Assembly: GCF_030409505.1 (NCBI RefSeq)
Contig: NZ_JAUFPZ010000002.1
Coordinates: 496,001-560,000 of the forward strand
Source of the DNA: Zunongwangia endophytica
Lineage (GTDB): Bacteria > Bacteroidota > Bacteroidia > Flavobacteriales > Flavobacteriaceae
Reading direction: 5' to 3'
DNA length: 64,000 nt
This document shows positions 17,421 to 25,966 of the stretch, piece after piece; within the stretch, counting starts at the first letter, position 1, and each line of letters opens with the position of its first letter. A program made the translations under genes and the position numbers. A model generated the notes under the pieces. It saw only the letters and a list, made by a program, of their open reading frames with translations. It did not search any database and had not been told where the DNA came from.

Positions 17421-17852
17421 ATGAAATTACTATTTAAGTACATATCATTTTTTGCACTTCTTCTTAACGGATATGGTTCACTTCATGCCAATTCGCTAAG
17501 TGGAGATAGTAATTCTTTTTCCGAAGAAATTTCTTTTTCATGTGATCAGGATTCAAGTTTTGATTATATAGGTGATAGCGATGCTTTGATTCATCACAGG
17601 TCAAATTCGTTTCCAGAGAGAAAATTTTCAGAAAGTGAAGAAATAGAAATAGAAGAAGCACAGAATGATTCAGATGCTGATTCTTCAAAGAAATATTTAG
17701 AGAGTAGCGATTACCTGGCTACTCTTTTTTATACGGTACTTTCTGCCTATCACGACTTCAATCGCTCTGATAGTAAACCTTATTTTTCAAATCAATTTCA
17801 TCAATTATCTTACCCATCTCTTTGCGTAAGATATTGTGTTTTTAGAATATGA
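17421..17852 (+). CDS. Small secreted acidic protein at the head of the RND efflux operon
   Basis: A 143-residue protein with a signal peptide (MKLLFKYISFFALLLNGYGSLHA). The mature part is rich in Ser, Asp and Glu (SESEEIEIEEAQNDSDADSS) and ends with an aromatic/His-rich tail. No family recognised. It lies 135 bp before the membrane fusion protein in the same direction and has its own promoter. It may be a periplasmic accessory or a metal/cation-binding sensor of the pump, but this rests only on position. Confidence 0.6.
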   Translation: MKLLFKYISFFALLLNGYGSLHANSLSGDSNSFSEEISFSCDQDSSFDYIGDSDALIHHRSNSFPERKFSESEEIEIEEAQNDSDADSSKKYLESSDYLATLFYTVLSAYHDFNRSDSKPYFSNQFHQLSYPSLCVRYCVFRI

Positions 17853-17987
17853 TTTTTAAATCCGAATTTAATTATAATTCGGAATCTTTCATTTTAAGCC
17901 TAATCCATAAGTATTAATTCCTATTCAGGTTTCTTATAGGCTTTCATAAGGTTTACCCTAATTTTTATCACTTTAATTTTTAAAATT

Positions 17988-19073
17988 ATGATGAGTAGAA
18001 GTCTCATGATTATTAGCCTGTGCGCCATGTTTTTAAGCATAGGTTGTGAATCGCACAAAGAAAAGAAAGAAGAAAAATCAAAGTTTCTTGTTACCAGCCC
18101 CATTCGTAAAGATACCTTGATTGTAAATCAGTACGTGGCGCAAATTCAATCTATTCGAAATATCGAAATGCGTGCCCAGGAAAGAGGTTATCTGGAGAAA
18201 ATTTATGTAGATGAAGGTCAGCTTGTAAAAAAAGGGCAATTAATGTTTAAAATTATGCCTAAACTTTACAATGCTGAATTGCAGAAAGCTAAAGCTGAAG
18301 CACATTTTGCGCAAATAGAATACCAAAATACGAAGCAATTAGCCGATAGTAATGTCGTTGCTCCTAACGAGTTAGCAATGGCAAAAGCGAAGTATGAAAA
18401 AGCCCAGGCAGAACAATCCTTAGCTCAGGTTCATCTCGACTTTACAGAAATTAGAGCTCCTTTTGATGGAATCGTAGATCGACTTCATTTAAAATTAGGA
18501 AGTTTGGTGGACGAAGGCGAACTACTTACCAGTTTATCTGATAATAGCGACATGTGGGTATATTACAATGTTCCTGAAGCTGAATATTTAGATTATAAAC
18601 AAGCCATACACGAAGATGATAGTGTGAATGTTGAGCTGTTAATGGCAAACAACCAGATTTATAATCACGATGGTTTTGTAGAAACTATAGAAGGTGAATT
18701 TAATAACGAAACTGGTAATATTGCCTTTAGAGCAAACTTCCCAAACCCTGAAGGACTGCTAAGACATGGGGAAACGGGTAGTGTACTTACTAAAGTACCT
18801 TTTAAAAATTCCTTACTTATTCCTCAAAAAGCAACTTTCGAAGTACTTAGTAAACATTATGTATACGTAGTTAACGAAGATCATAAAATCGAACCTCGAG
18901 AAATTTCTCTAGCAGGTGAGCTTCCTCATATTTATGCGGTTAATAATGGTGTGACTGTAGATGATAAAATTCTTTTGGAAGGTCTTCGAAAAGTAAGAGA
19001 TGGAGACGAAATCGAATATGATTTTGAAGATCCTCAAGAAGTTATCGATCATTTACAATTGTATGCCGAGTAA
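17988..19073 (+). CDS. RND efflux periplasmic adaptor (AcrA/MexA-type), lipoprotein
   Basis: A 361-residue lipoprotein with lipobox SIGC (Cys20). The first lipoyl half is EMRAQERGYLEKIYVDEGQLVKKGQ at about 57-81 (shown in two parts: EMRAQERGYLEKIY and VDEGQLVKKGQ). An alpha-helical hairpin follows at about 92-150, then the second lipoyl half VHLDFTEIRAPFDGIVDRL, a beta-barrel and a membrane-proximal domain. It links the inner-membrane RND pump to the outer-membrane channel. Adjacent ATGs at 17988 and 17991 make the start ambiguous by one codon. It is followed 98 bp later by the pump gene. Confidence 0.94.
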   Translation: MMSRSLMIISLCAMFLSIGCESHKEKKEEKSKFLVTSPIRKDTLIVNQYVAQIQSIRNIEMRAQERGYLEKIYVDEGQLVKKGQLMFKIMPKLYNAELQKAKAEAHFAQIEYQNTKQLADSNVVAPNELAMAKAKYEKAQAEQSLAQVHLDFTEIRAPFDGIVDRLHLKLGSLVDEGELLTSLSDNSDMWVYYNVPEAEYLDYKQAIHEDDSVNVELLMANNQIYNHDGFVETIEGEFNNETGNIAFRANFPNPEGLLRHGETGSVLTKVPFKNSLLIPQKATFEVLSKHYVYVVNEDHKIEPREISLAGELPHIYAVNNGVTVDDKILLEGLRKVRDGDEIEYDFEDPQEVIDHLQLYAE

Positions 19074-19171
19074 GATACTGCATTAAAATTATCCAAAATC
19101 AATGAAAGCTTAAGCTTTTTTATTCTTGGAGAATTATCAATCTCATTATTGAGTAAAATCTAAAAAAGACT

Positions 19172-22100
19172 ATGTTTAAACGCTTTATACATAGACCTGT
19201 TTTTGCTATTGTTATATCTATAATAATAGTCTTTATTGGGTCTTTAGCCATAAAAAAACTGCCAATATCGCAGTATCCCCAAATTGCCCCAACTACAGTA
19301 AATATTTTTGTGGCTTATCCTGGGGCAAGTGCTGATGTTTTGGTCAAATCAACATTAATTACATTAGAGAATTCTATTAACGGTGTACAAGGAATGCGCT
19401 ATCTGGCAACAGATGCTACTAGTGCCGGTGAAGCAACCCTAAGGGTGATTTTTGAGCCGGGAACAGATCCTAACGATGCCGTGGTAAAAGTAAAAACCAG
19501 GGTCGACCAGGTAATGCCTTTACTACCAGAATTGGTACAGCGGGAAGGAGTTACGATTACGCCTATCCAGCCAAGTATGTTGATGTACGTTAACCTTTAT
19601 TCGAAAAAGGAAAGTATGGATGAAAAATTTCTATACAACTATGCCAACGTAAAAATGATTCCTGAAATTAATAGGATTAAAGGAATCGCCAGATCTAAAA
19701 TTTTAGGTAGCCGTAAATATGCTATGCGTGTTTGGTTGAATCCAGATAGAATGCGTGCTTATGATGTTTCCACAGATGAAGTAATGGAAGCCATGAAGGA
19801 GCAGAGTATTGTAGGAAGGCCAGGTCGTTTGGGCCGTAGCTCGGGAATACAGGCGCAATCTTTAGAATATGTGTTAACCTATAAAGGTCGATTTAACGAA
19901 CCCGAAGAGTATGAGAATATAATTATAAGAGCTAATTCTGAAGGACAAAGTTTACGTCTTAAAGATGTAGGGAAAGTAGAAATGGGTAGTGAATTTTTCG
20001 ATATCTATTCAAATCTGGATGGTCACCCTTCTGCAGCAATAGTTTTAAAACAAAGTTATGGTAGTAATGCCAGTGACGTTATAGAAGAAGTAAAAGGTGA
20101 ATTAGAAAAAATGAAGGAGGATTTTCCTCCTGGAATGGATTACAAACTTAGTTACGATGTATCTCAGTTCTTAGATGCGTCGATAGATCAGGTAGTAGAT
20201 ACGCTTAGAGATGCGTTTATTTTGGTGGCCATTGTTGTATTTATTTTCTTAGGAGATTGGCGATCGACATTAATCCCAATTTTGGCTGTTCCGGTTTCTT
20301 TAGTAGGTGCATTTTTTGTTATTCAGTTTTTCGGAATTTCAATTAACCTGGTTACTTTATTTGCATTGGTGCTCGCCATTGGTATTGTGGTCGATGATGC
20401 CATTGTCGTCGTCGAGGCCGTGCATGCTAAGTTTGATGAGCATCACGACATGTCACCATACGTAGCTGTAAAAGAGGTTTTAGGTGAAATTGGTGGGGCG
20501 ATTATCGCAATTACTGCCGTTATGGTTTCCGTATTTTTACCAATTTCATTTATGTCTGGGCCAGTAGGAACGTTCTATAGACAGTTCTCTATTACTATGG
20601 CAAGTGCAATTGTTATTTCAGCAATTATAGCCCTAACCTTAACTCCGGTTCTTTGTGCGATTCTGCTTAAAAACCATCATGGGGAAGAGCGTAAACAAAA
20701 CTTCTTAACCAAAGGACTTGACAAATTCAACTCAGGATTTGATAAGCTTACCGGAAAATATGTAAGCGTTCTAAAACGAATGGTGAGCAGAAAATGGCTA
20801 ACCTTCGCGATTCTAATTGCGTTTTGTGCCGGTATATTTTTAGAAAGTCAGGTGCTTCCTTCAGGTTTTGTACCTAGTGAAGATCAGGGAACGATCTATG
20901 CGATTATTCAAACTCCTCCGGGAGCAACATTAGAAAGAACGAACGAGGTTTCTAAGAAACTTCAGGCGATTTGTGAAGAAGTAGATGGTATCGAATCTGT
21001 AGCTTCTTTAGCTGGTTACGAGATCATGACAGAAGGTAGAGGATCCAATGCTGGTACCTGTTTAATTAACCTTAAAGAATGGTCTGATCGTGATCATACG
21101 GTAACTGAAATTATGGAAGAATTGGAAGAGAAATCCAAAGATCTAGGTGCAGTTATCGAATTCTTTGAGCCGCCAGCAATTCCTGGTTTTGGTTCTTCAG
21201 GAGGTTTTTCCATGCGTTTGTTAGATGAAAATACAGAGACCGATTATCAGGATTTCGATAAGATCAATCAGGAATTCATGGAGAATTTAAGAGAGCGTCC
21301 AGAGCTCAAAGGACTGTTTACATTCTTCGCTGCAAATTATCCTCAATACGAATTAGAGTTCAATAACGAGCTTGCGATGCAAAAAGGCGTTTCTATCGGC
21401 GATGCTATGGAAAACCTGAATATTCTAATTGGTAGTACATACGAGCAAGGATTTATTAAGTATAACAGATTCTTCAAAGTTTATGTACAATCAGATCCTA
21501 AATTTAGAAGGTTGCCTTCTGATGTTCTTAATATGTACGTGAAGAACGATCACGGAGAAATGGTGCCTTATTCGGCTTTTATGAAGCTGAAAAAGTTGCA
21601 AGGTCCTAACGAGGTTACCCGTTTCAATATGTATAATTCTGCTGCGATTCGTGGATTACCGGCTGAAGGTTATACCACTGCAGAAGCTATTGGAGCGATT
21701 AAAGAAGTGGCCAAAGAAACTCTTCCTAAAAACTACGATATCGCATGGGAAGGATTATCTTACGATGAGGCACGACGTGGTAACGAATCTATTTACATAT
21801 TCGCTATCGTATTGGTATTCGTATACTTTGTACTATCAGCGCAATATGAAAGTTTTATCATACCATTATCTGTTATACTTTCTCTGCCCGTAGGTGTGTT
21901 TGGATCGTTTATGTTATTGAAGTTTATGGGACTTCAAAATGATATCTATGCACAAATTGGTTTGATTATGCTGGTTGGTCTGCTGGGTAAAAATGCCGTG
22001 TTAATTGTCGAATTTGCCGTAATGAAGCATCATGAAGGATTGTCGATTTTAGATGCTGCTATCGAAGGAGCCAAAGTACGATTTAGACCAATCTTAATGA

Positions 22101-22336
22101 CGTCGTTTGCTTTTATCGCCGGGCTTATTCCTTTAATTCTAGCTAGTGGAGCAGGAGCGATAGGAAATAGAACACTGGGAGCATCAGCCTTGGGCGGTAT
22201 GCTCTTCGGGACCTTATTCGGAGTGTTAATTGTTCCTGGCCTTTATTACATCTTTGGAAGTTTAGCCGAAGGAAAATCCCTAATTAAATTCGAAGATGAA
22301 AATCCATTAACTGAAGATTTTGAATATGATGAATAA
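19172..22336 (+). CDS. RND efflux pump inner-membrane transporter (AcrB/HAE1 family)
   Basis: A 1054-residue protein of typical family length. N-terminal helix MFKRFIHRPVFAIVISIIIV, porter motif PISQYPQIAPTTVNIFVAYPGASA, and twelve predicted membrane helices in two blocks around residues 340-540 and 870-1035. The proton-relay pair is in GIVVDDAIVVVEAV (about 404-417) and the relay lysine in GLLGKNAVLIVEFA (about 940). It pumps hydrophobic compounds out using the proton gradient. Substrates cannot be inferred. The end overlaps the channel gene by about 11 bp. Confidence 0.96.
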   Translation: MFKRFIHRPVFAIVISIIIVFIGSLAIKKLPISQYPQIAPTTVNIFVAYPGASADVLVKSTLITLENSINGVQGMRYLATDATSAGEATLRVIFEPGTDPNDAVVKVKTRVDQVMPLLPELVQREGVTITPIQPSMLMYVNLYSKKESMDEKFLYNYANVKMIPEINRIKGIARSKILGSRKYAMRVWLNPDRMRAYDVSTDEVMEAMKEQSIVGRPGRLGRSSGIQAQSLEYVLTYKGRFNEPEEYENIIIRANSEGQSLRLKDVGKVEMGSEFFDIYSNLDGHPSAAIVLKQSYGSNASDVIEEVKGELEKMKEDFPPGMDYKLSYDVSQFLDASIDQVVDTLRDAFILVAIVVFIFLGDWRSTLIPILAVPVSLVGAFFVIQFFGISINLVTLFALVLAIGIVVDDAIVVVEAVHAKFDEHHDMSPYVAVKEVLGEIGGAIIAITAVMVSVFLPISFMSGPVGTFYRQFSITMASAIVISAIIALTLTPVLCAILLKNHHGEERKQNFLTKGLDKFNSGFDKLTGKYVSVLKRMVSRKWLTFAILIAFCAGIFLESQVLPSGFVPSEDQGTIYAIIQTPPGATLERTNEVSKKLQAICEEVDGIESVASLAGYEIMTEGRGSNAGTCLINLKEWSDRDHTVTEIMEELEEKSKDLGAVIEFFEPPAIPGFGSSGGFSMRLLDENTETDYQDFDKINQEFMENLRERPELKGLFTFFAANYPQYELEFNNELAMQKGVSIGDAMENLNILIGSTYEQGFIKYNRFFKVYVQSDPKFRRLPSDVLNMYVKNDHGEMVPYSAFMKLKKLQGPNEVTRFNMYNSAAIRGLPAEGYTTAEAIGAIKEVAKETLPKNYDIAWEGLSYDEARRGNESIYIFAIVLVFVYFVLSAQYESFIIPLSVILSLPVGVFGSFMLLKFMGLQNDIYAQIGLIMLVGLLGKNAVLIVEFAVMKHHEGLSILDAAIEGAKVRFRPILMTSFAFIAGLIPLILASGAGAIGNRTLGASALGGMLFGTLFGVLIVPGLYYIFGSLAEGKSLIKFEDENPLTEDFEYDE

Positions 22337-23807
22337 TATAAATAAATATAAACGTTGCTCTTATCTGGGCGCAGCAGCAGGAATTATACTTACTGTTTCG
22401 TCGTGTGTACCTTCATTATCAGAGAAAGCAGTTAGTAAAGAGGTTCCCGGGGATTATCATAATTCCCAGGATTCTCTGGCTAGCAAAACCTTTAATGAAA
22501 CAGATACTTCAAGTTCAGCTTTGATGGATTGGAAGTCTTTTTTTAACGATCCTCATCTGTCTGCATTAATCGATACGGCATTAGAAAATAATCAAGAACT
22601 TAATATTACGCTTCAGGAATTACAAATTGCAAAAAGCGAAGTTCAGGCTAGAAAAGGTGAATATTTACCTTCTATAGGACTAAAAGCTGGGGCAGGAATC
22701 GATAAAGTTGGAAAATATACCCGTGAAGGAGCGGTAGAAGAAAACCTAGAAATAAAAGAAGGGCGAAATTTTCCTGATCCATTACCCGAATATACTATTG
22801 GCTTGAATGCGCAATGGGAAGTAGATATCTGGAACAAGTTGCACAATGCCAAAAAGTCTGCCGTTATGCGATACTTATCGAGTATTGAAGGTAGAAACTT
22901 TATGGTAACCAATCTTATTGCTGAAATTGCTAATTCTTATTACGAATTATTGGCTTTAGATAATCAACTTCAGATTGTAAAGAATAATATCGAAATTCAG
23001 GAAAGAGCCTACAGAATTGTTAAGCTTCAAAAACAAGCCGCTCGAGTTACCCAACTTGCGGTAAGTAAATTTAATGCTGAAGTTTTGCATACTAAAAGTT
23101 TACAATTCGACATTCAGCAGCGAATAGTGGAAACAGAAAATAAACTGAACTTTTTAGTGGGACGCTATCCACAACCAGTTCAGCGTAATTCAGAGGATTT
23201 TGCAGCGATGATTCCTAAACAAATAGACGCAGGATTACCTTCGCAATTATTACAAAATCGTCCTGATATTCGACAGGCAGAATACGATATGCAAGCTTCT
23301 AAACTGGATATTAAAGTAGCAAAAGCACGTTTTTATCCATCTTTGGGAATCTCTGCTAATGTAGGATACCAAGCATTTAATCCAGATTATCTGTTAAATA
23401 CGCCAGAATCTTTAATTTACTCGGTTGCGGGTGATTTGATGGCACCTTTGGTAAATCGAAACGCGATTAAAGCAGCTTATAAAACAGCGAATGCGAAACA
23501 AGTGCAAGCCGCTTTTGATTATGAGCAAACGGTTTTAAAGGCATATATAGAAGTTGCCAATCAATTATCCAAAATCGATAATCTGAAGAAAAGTTATGAT
23601 CTAAGATCTTCTGAAGTTGATGCGCTAACCGAATCAATTAAAATTTCGAATAAGTTATTCAAAAATGCTCGAGCAGAGTATATGGAAGTTTTAATGACGC
23701 AGCGTGATGCTCTAGAATCTAAATTTGATCTTGTAGAGACCAAGATGAAGCAAATGAATGCGGTAGTAAATATGTACCAGGCGCTAGGGGGCGGCTGGAA
23801 AAATTAG
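22326..23807 (+). CDS. Outer-membrane efflux channel lipoprotein (TolC/OprM/NodT type)
   Basis: A 493-residue protein with an N-terminal signal and lipobox VSSC. The fold has two repeats of long helical hairpins, with typical motifs DWKSFFNDPHLSALIDTALENN, NAQWEVDIWNKL, LLQNRPDIRQAEYDM and ARFYPSLGISANVG. It forms the exit duct of the tripartite pump. Start placed at ATG 22326 (ATG 22329 equally possible), overlapping the pump gene by 8-11 bp. The TTG at 22320 is an unlikely start because two ATGs follow directly. Confidence 0.94.
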   Translation: MMNNINKYKRCSYLGAAAGIILTVSSCVPSLSEKAVSKEVPGDYHNSQDSLASKTFNETDTSSSALMDWKSFFNDPHLSALIDTALENNQELNITLQELQIAKSEVQARKGEYLPSIGLKAGAGIDKVGKYTREGAVEENLEIKEGRNFPDPLPEYTIGLNAQWEVDIWNKLHNAKKSAVMRYLSSIEGRNFMVTNLIAEIANSYYELLALDNQLQIVKNNIEIQERAYRIVKLQKQAARVTQLAVSKFNAEVLHTKSLQFDIQQRIVETENKLNFLVGRYPQPVQRNSEDFAAMIPKQIDAGLPSQLLQNRPDIRQAEYDMQASKLDIKVAKARFYPSLGISANVGYQAFNPDYLLNTPESLIYSVAGDLMAPLVNRNAIKAAYKTANAKQVQAAFDYEQTVLKAYIEVANQLSKIDNLKKSYDLRSSEVDALTESIKISNKLFKNARAEYMEVLMTQRDALESKFDLVETKMKQMNAVVNMYQALGGGWKN

Positions 23808-23842
23808 TTTTTTTATTGTTTGTTTATTTGAATTGTTGGAAG

Positions 23843-23877
23843 AGCTCCCAGATTTTATTACCTGGGAGCTTTTTTTA
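23843..23877 (+). terminator. Rho-independent terminator of the efflux operon
   Basis: Perfect 9-bp stem AGCTCCCAG (23843-23851) / CTGGGAGCT (23862-23870) with a 10-base loop and seven T. Confidence 0.92.
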
Positions 23878-23884
23878 TTTTTTT

Positions 23885-24421
23885 CTAAAATCCGATTTTA
23901 AGTTTGGCTCTTGTCATATTAAGAGGTGTAGGATTAAATATCGCATTGTTGTCACCGGGTAGTAAAGTTTTGTTTCCGATATCAAGATTGATATTGTTGT
24001 TAATCTGAAAGTCTAAACCGAATCCAAACTCTGAAGTTGGAAAGAATGGATCCATAGGTGTAGTAGATTGCATCTCAACTTGATCAAATGGCGCTGAAAT
24101 ATATTGTGCTGAAATATAAAATAAACTTTTGGGCGCTACCTGCATGTCTAATCTCGCCCCATAGGAATAGTGCAACGACCTATTCGCGCTCATAAAATCA
24201 TAGCGTTCTAACAATCCAACAAAAGCTTCAAGTTTCAAAAAATTTTGTTGAACTATTTCAAAATTATTCTGGAAATGAGAAAATGCGCCAACCCCAAATA
24301 AACGATCTGAGACTTTATTTTGACTGAACTTAGCGGTTAATCCTTTTTCCGTAGAAGTTCTTTCCTGCCCACTTACAAAATGGAAAGAAAGCAAAAGCAA
24401 CACAATTAGACGATACTTCAA
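23885..24421 (-). CDS. Small predicted outer-membrane beta-barrel protein
   Basis: A 178-residue protein with a signal peptide ending at FVSGQ (about residue 19). The mature part shows alternating aromatic strands (SLHYSYGARLDMQV, LFYISAQYIS, FGFGLDFQI, MTRAKLKIGF) and a terminal phenylalanine, as expected of an eight-stranded outer-membrane barrel. No specific family recognised. It lies 74 bp downstream of the PI-PLC-like lipoprotein in the same direction and may be co-transcribed with it, so a role in the same phosphate-scavenging pathway is possible. Confidence 0.7.
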   Translation of the reverse strand: MKYRLIVLLLLSFHFVSGQERTSTEKGLTAKFSQNKVSDRLFGVGAFSHFQNNFEIVQQNFLKLEAFVGLLERYDFMSANRSLHYSYGARLDMQVAPKSLFYISAQYISAPFDQVEMQSTTPMDPFFPTSEFGFGLDFQINNNINLDIGNKTLLPGDNNAIFNPTPLNMTRAKLKIGF

Positions 24422-24495
24422 GATATAGTGATTAAGAGATATTAAAGATAACGCTCTGTTCTAAAATATATTCTTAATTACTGGATATTTGTAAG

Positions 24496-25575
24496 TTAAG
24501 ATTTGTTATTTATAGGGTTTTTTCTAGAAAAATTATCTTTACCGAAGTCAATGTGATAGTCAGATTCAAAGAACGTACTAGGCATATAGTAATCTGTGGT
24601 GATAATTTGTGCACCCGATTTTTTAGCCGTTTCAAAGCGAGAATAATCATTATTTCTGGCTTCAGTAGTATTTGCATCGGCTCTTGTCCTAATAATATAG
24701 CCTTTTTTTACTAAATCTGATATTCGTGAATCATTAGGATCATTAATGATCATAGCTGCTGCTTCCGGAGAATTCTCATTAGAATTGGTGAAAATTATTC
24801 TGTTTTTTAAAGAAGGATGATTTTCGATATATAATTCCTTTTTTTCATCTTTCGTATCTAAAATGAACATGAATTTGCCTTTAGCCTTATCGATAGTTGG
24901 CCAATTTCCAGCGATTATAGCTTCATTTAAGGTTTTAAAATCAGCTCGAACATCATCTGGTGAAATTAAATGTTCTTTACCTAAGAATTTCAGAATAACA
25001 TCATCTAATTCTTGGTAAGCTTCCGCAGTAAATGGTTCTGGTGAGGTACCAAAATTATTCTCTTCACCATCTTTTGGCTCTAGCGTAATAAATATTGGTG
25101 TGTGATCTGGATTTTCTTCAGACCAACATTTTAAATCTTTCAAACAATTTTCAAAAAGGTAATATTGAGTTCTAAAATCGATATCTGGTATATGGATCAT
25201 TTTAAACCCTGGTTGCGCTAATTTGTTTTCAGGATCATATTCCGATTGGTCTTCAGCTAAAGATAAACCTTTGGGATTCGAGAATTTACCACCGTCTATA
25301 TCAATATAAACATCAATCTCTAAATTTCTAAGTCCCATGCTTAATTGTTCCAACATTGGGATATGCTCGTATTGTAAACCTTTTAATCCTCCGGTGGTAT
25401 CCTGACTTTCTAAATAGGTATATAAAGAGTCTTCAATAGCTTTCTTATAACTATTATGAGATCCAATAACCTGAACTTCATTTATTTTTTGTTTGGCTTT
25501 GGTGTTATCTGAACATGCAGAAAAAAAGTAGATACTAATTAATGAGAATAGGGTGATAGATAGCTTATTGATCAT
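24496..25575 (-). CDS. Phosphatidylinositol-specific phospholipase C-like lipoprotein (PI-PLC C1-like)
   Basis: A 359-residue lipoprotein (lipobox FSAC, Cys21). Domain signatures are EVQVIGSHNSYK with the first catalytic His at about 40, LRNLEIDVYID, a second His in FKMIHIPDIDF, PIFITLEPKD, and KGKFMFILD. The family is the Ca2+-type bacterial PI-PLC-like group (PF16670-like), which cleaves phosphodiester bonds of phospholipid head groups. Specificity for phosphatidylinositol is not established by sequence. It is divergent from susC1. The motif ATTTAGCGGC sits 18 bp before its start on the minus strand and also upstream of both susC genes. Confidence 0.88.
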   Translation of the reverse strand: MINKLSITLFSLISIYFFSACSDNTKAKQKINEVQVIGSHNSYKKAIEDSLYTYLESQDTTGGLKGLQYEHIPMLEQLSMGLRNLEIDVYIDIDGGKFSNPKGLSLAEDQSEYDPENKLAQPGFKMIHIPDIDFRTQYYLFENCLKDLKCWSEENPDHTPIFITLEPKDGEENNFGTSPEPFTAEAYQELDDVILKFLGKEHLISPDDVRADFKTLNEAIIAGNWPTIDKAKGKFMFILDTKDEKKELYIENHPSLKNRIIFTNSNENSPEAAAMIINDPNDSRISDLVKKGYIIRTRADANTTEARNNDYSRFETAKKSGAQIITTDYYMPSTFFESDYHIDFGKDNFSRKNPINNKS

Positions 25576-25593
25576 TGGAGTAATTAAATTTTA

Positions 25594-25603
25594 GCCGCTA
25601 AAT
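25594..25603 (-). promoter_or_regulatory. Shared motif ATTTAGCGGC upstream of the PI-PLC-like gene
   Basis: Minus-strand ATTTAGCGGC ending 18 bp before the start codon at 25575. The same 10-mer occurs on the plus strand at 25816-25825 and 31238-31247, upstream of the two susC genes. On this side it continues into TAAA, giving a partial palindrome TTTAGCGGCTAAA. Confidence 0.45.
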
Positions 25604-25810
25604 CTAGATTTTTAAGATGAGCTGAACGTAATCTTAAGAATAAGTTGTGTTAAGAAAATGTAAGCTTGGCTCTTTATGTAGTTAATAAATCCGAGCTAAA
25701 TATTAAGAGAAAATTATTTAGGTAGTAGGGAAAGGTTAATAAATATAGCGGAAATACAGAATTACTTAAAGCTTTAGTAAGATTAAAAAAATGTGAAAGA
25801 AATTAACATT

Positions 25811-25825
25811 TCCTTATTTAGCGGC
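25811..25825 (+). promoter_or_regulatory. Shared 15-mer TCCTTATTTAGCGGC upstream of susC1
   Basis: Fifteen bases identical to 31233-31247, located 141 bp before the susC1 ATG (127 bp for the susC2 copy). It may be a promoter core or an activator site. Between it and the gene, AACCACAGTTG / CAACTGCGGTT (about 25901-25929) forms an imperfect hairpin. The remainder of the 391-bp gap 25576-25966 is AT-rich without named features. Confidence 0.5.
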
Positions 25826-25966
25826 TTGAAATTTAAAGTAAAACCTTTTACCAAAATCAATAATTTAAGATGTTCTAACAAATCAACACGAAAGAAAAAA
25901 GAACCACAGTTGCTACCAACAACTGCGGTTATTCATTAAGCATTGTGCAACCAATTACTTAACTAC

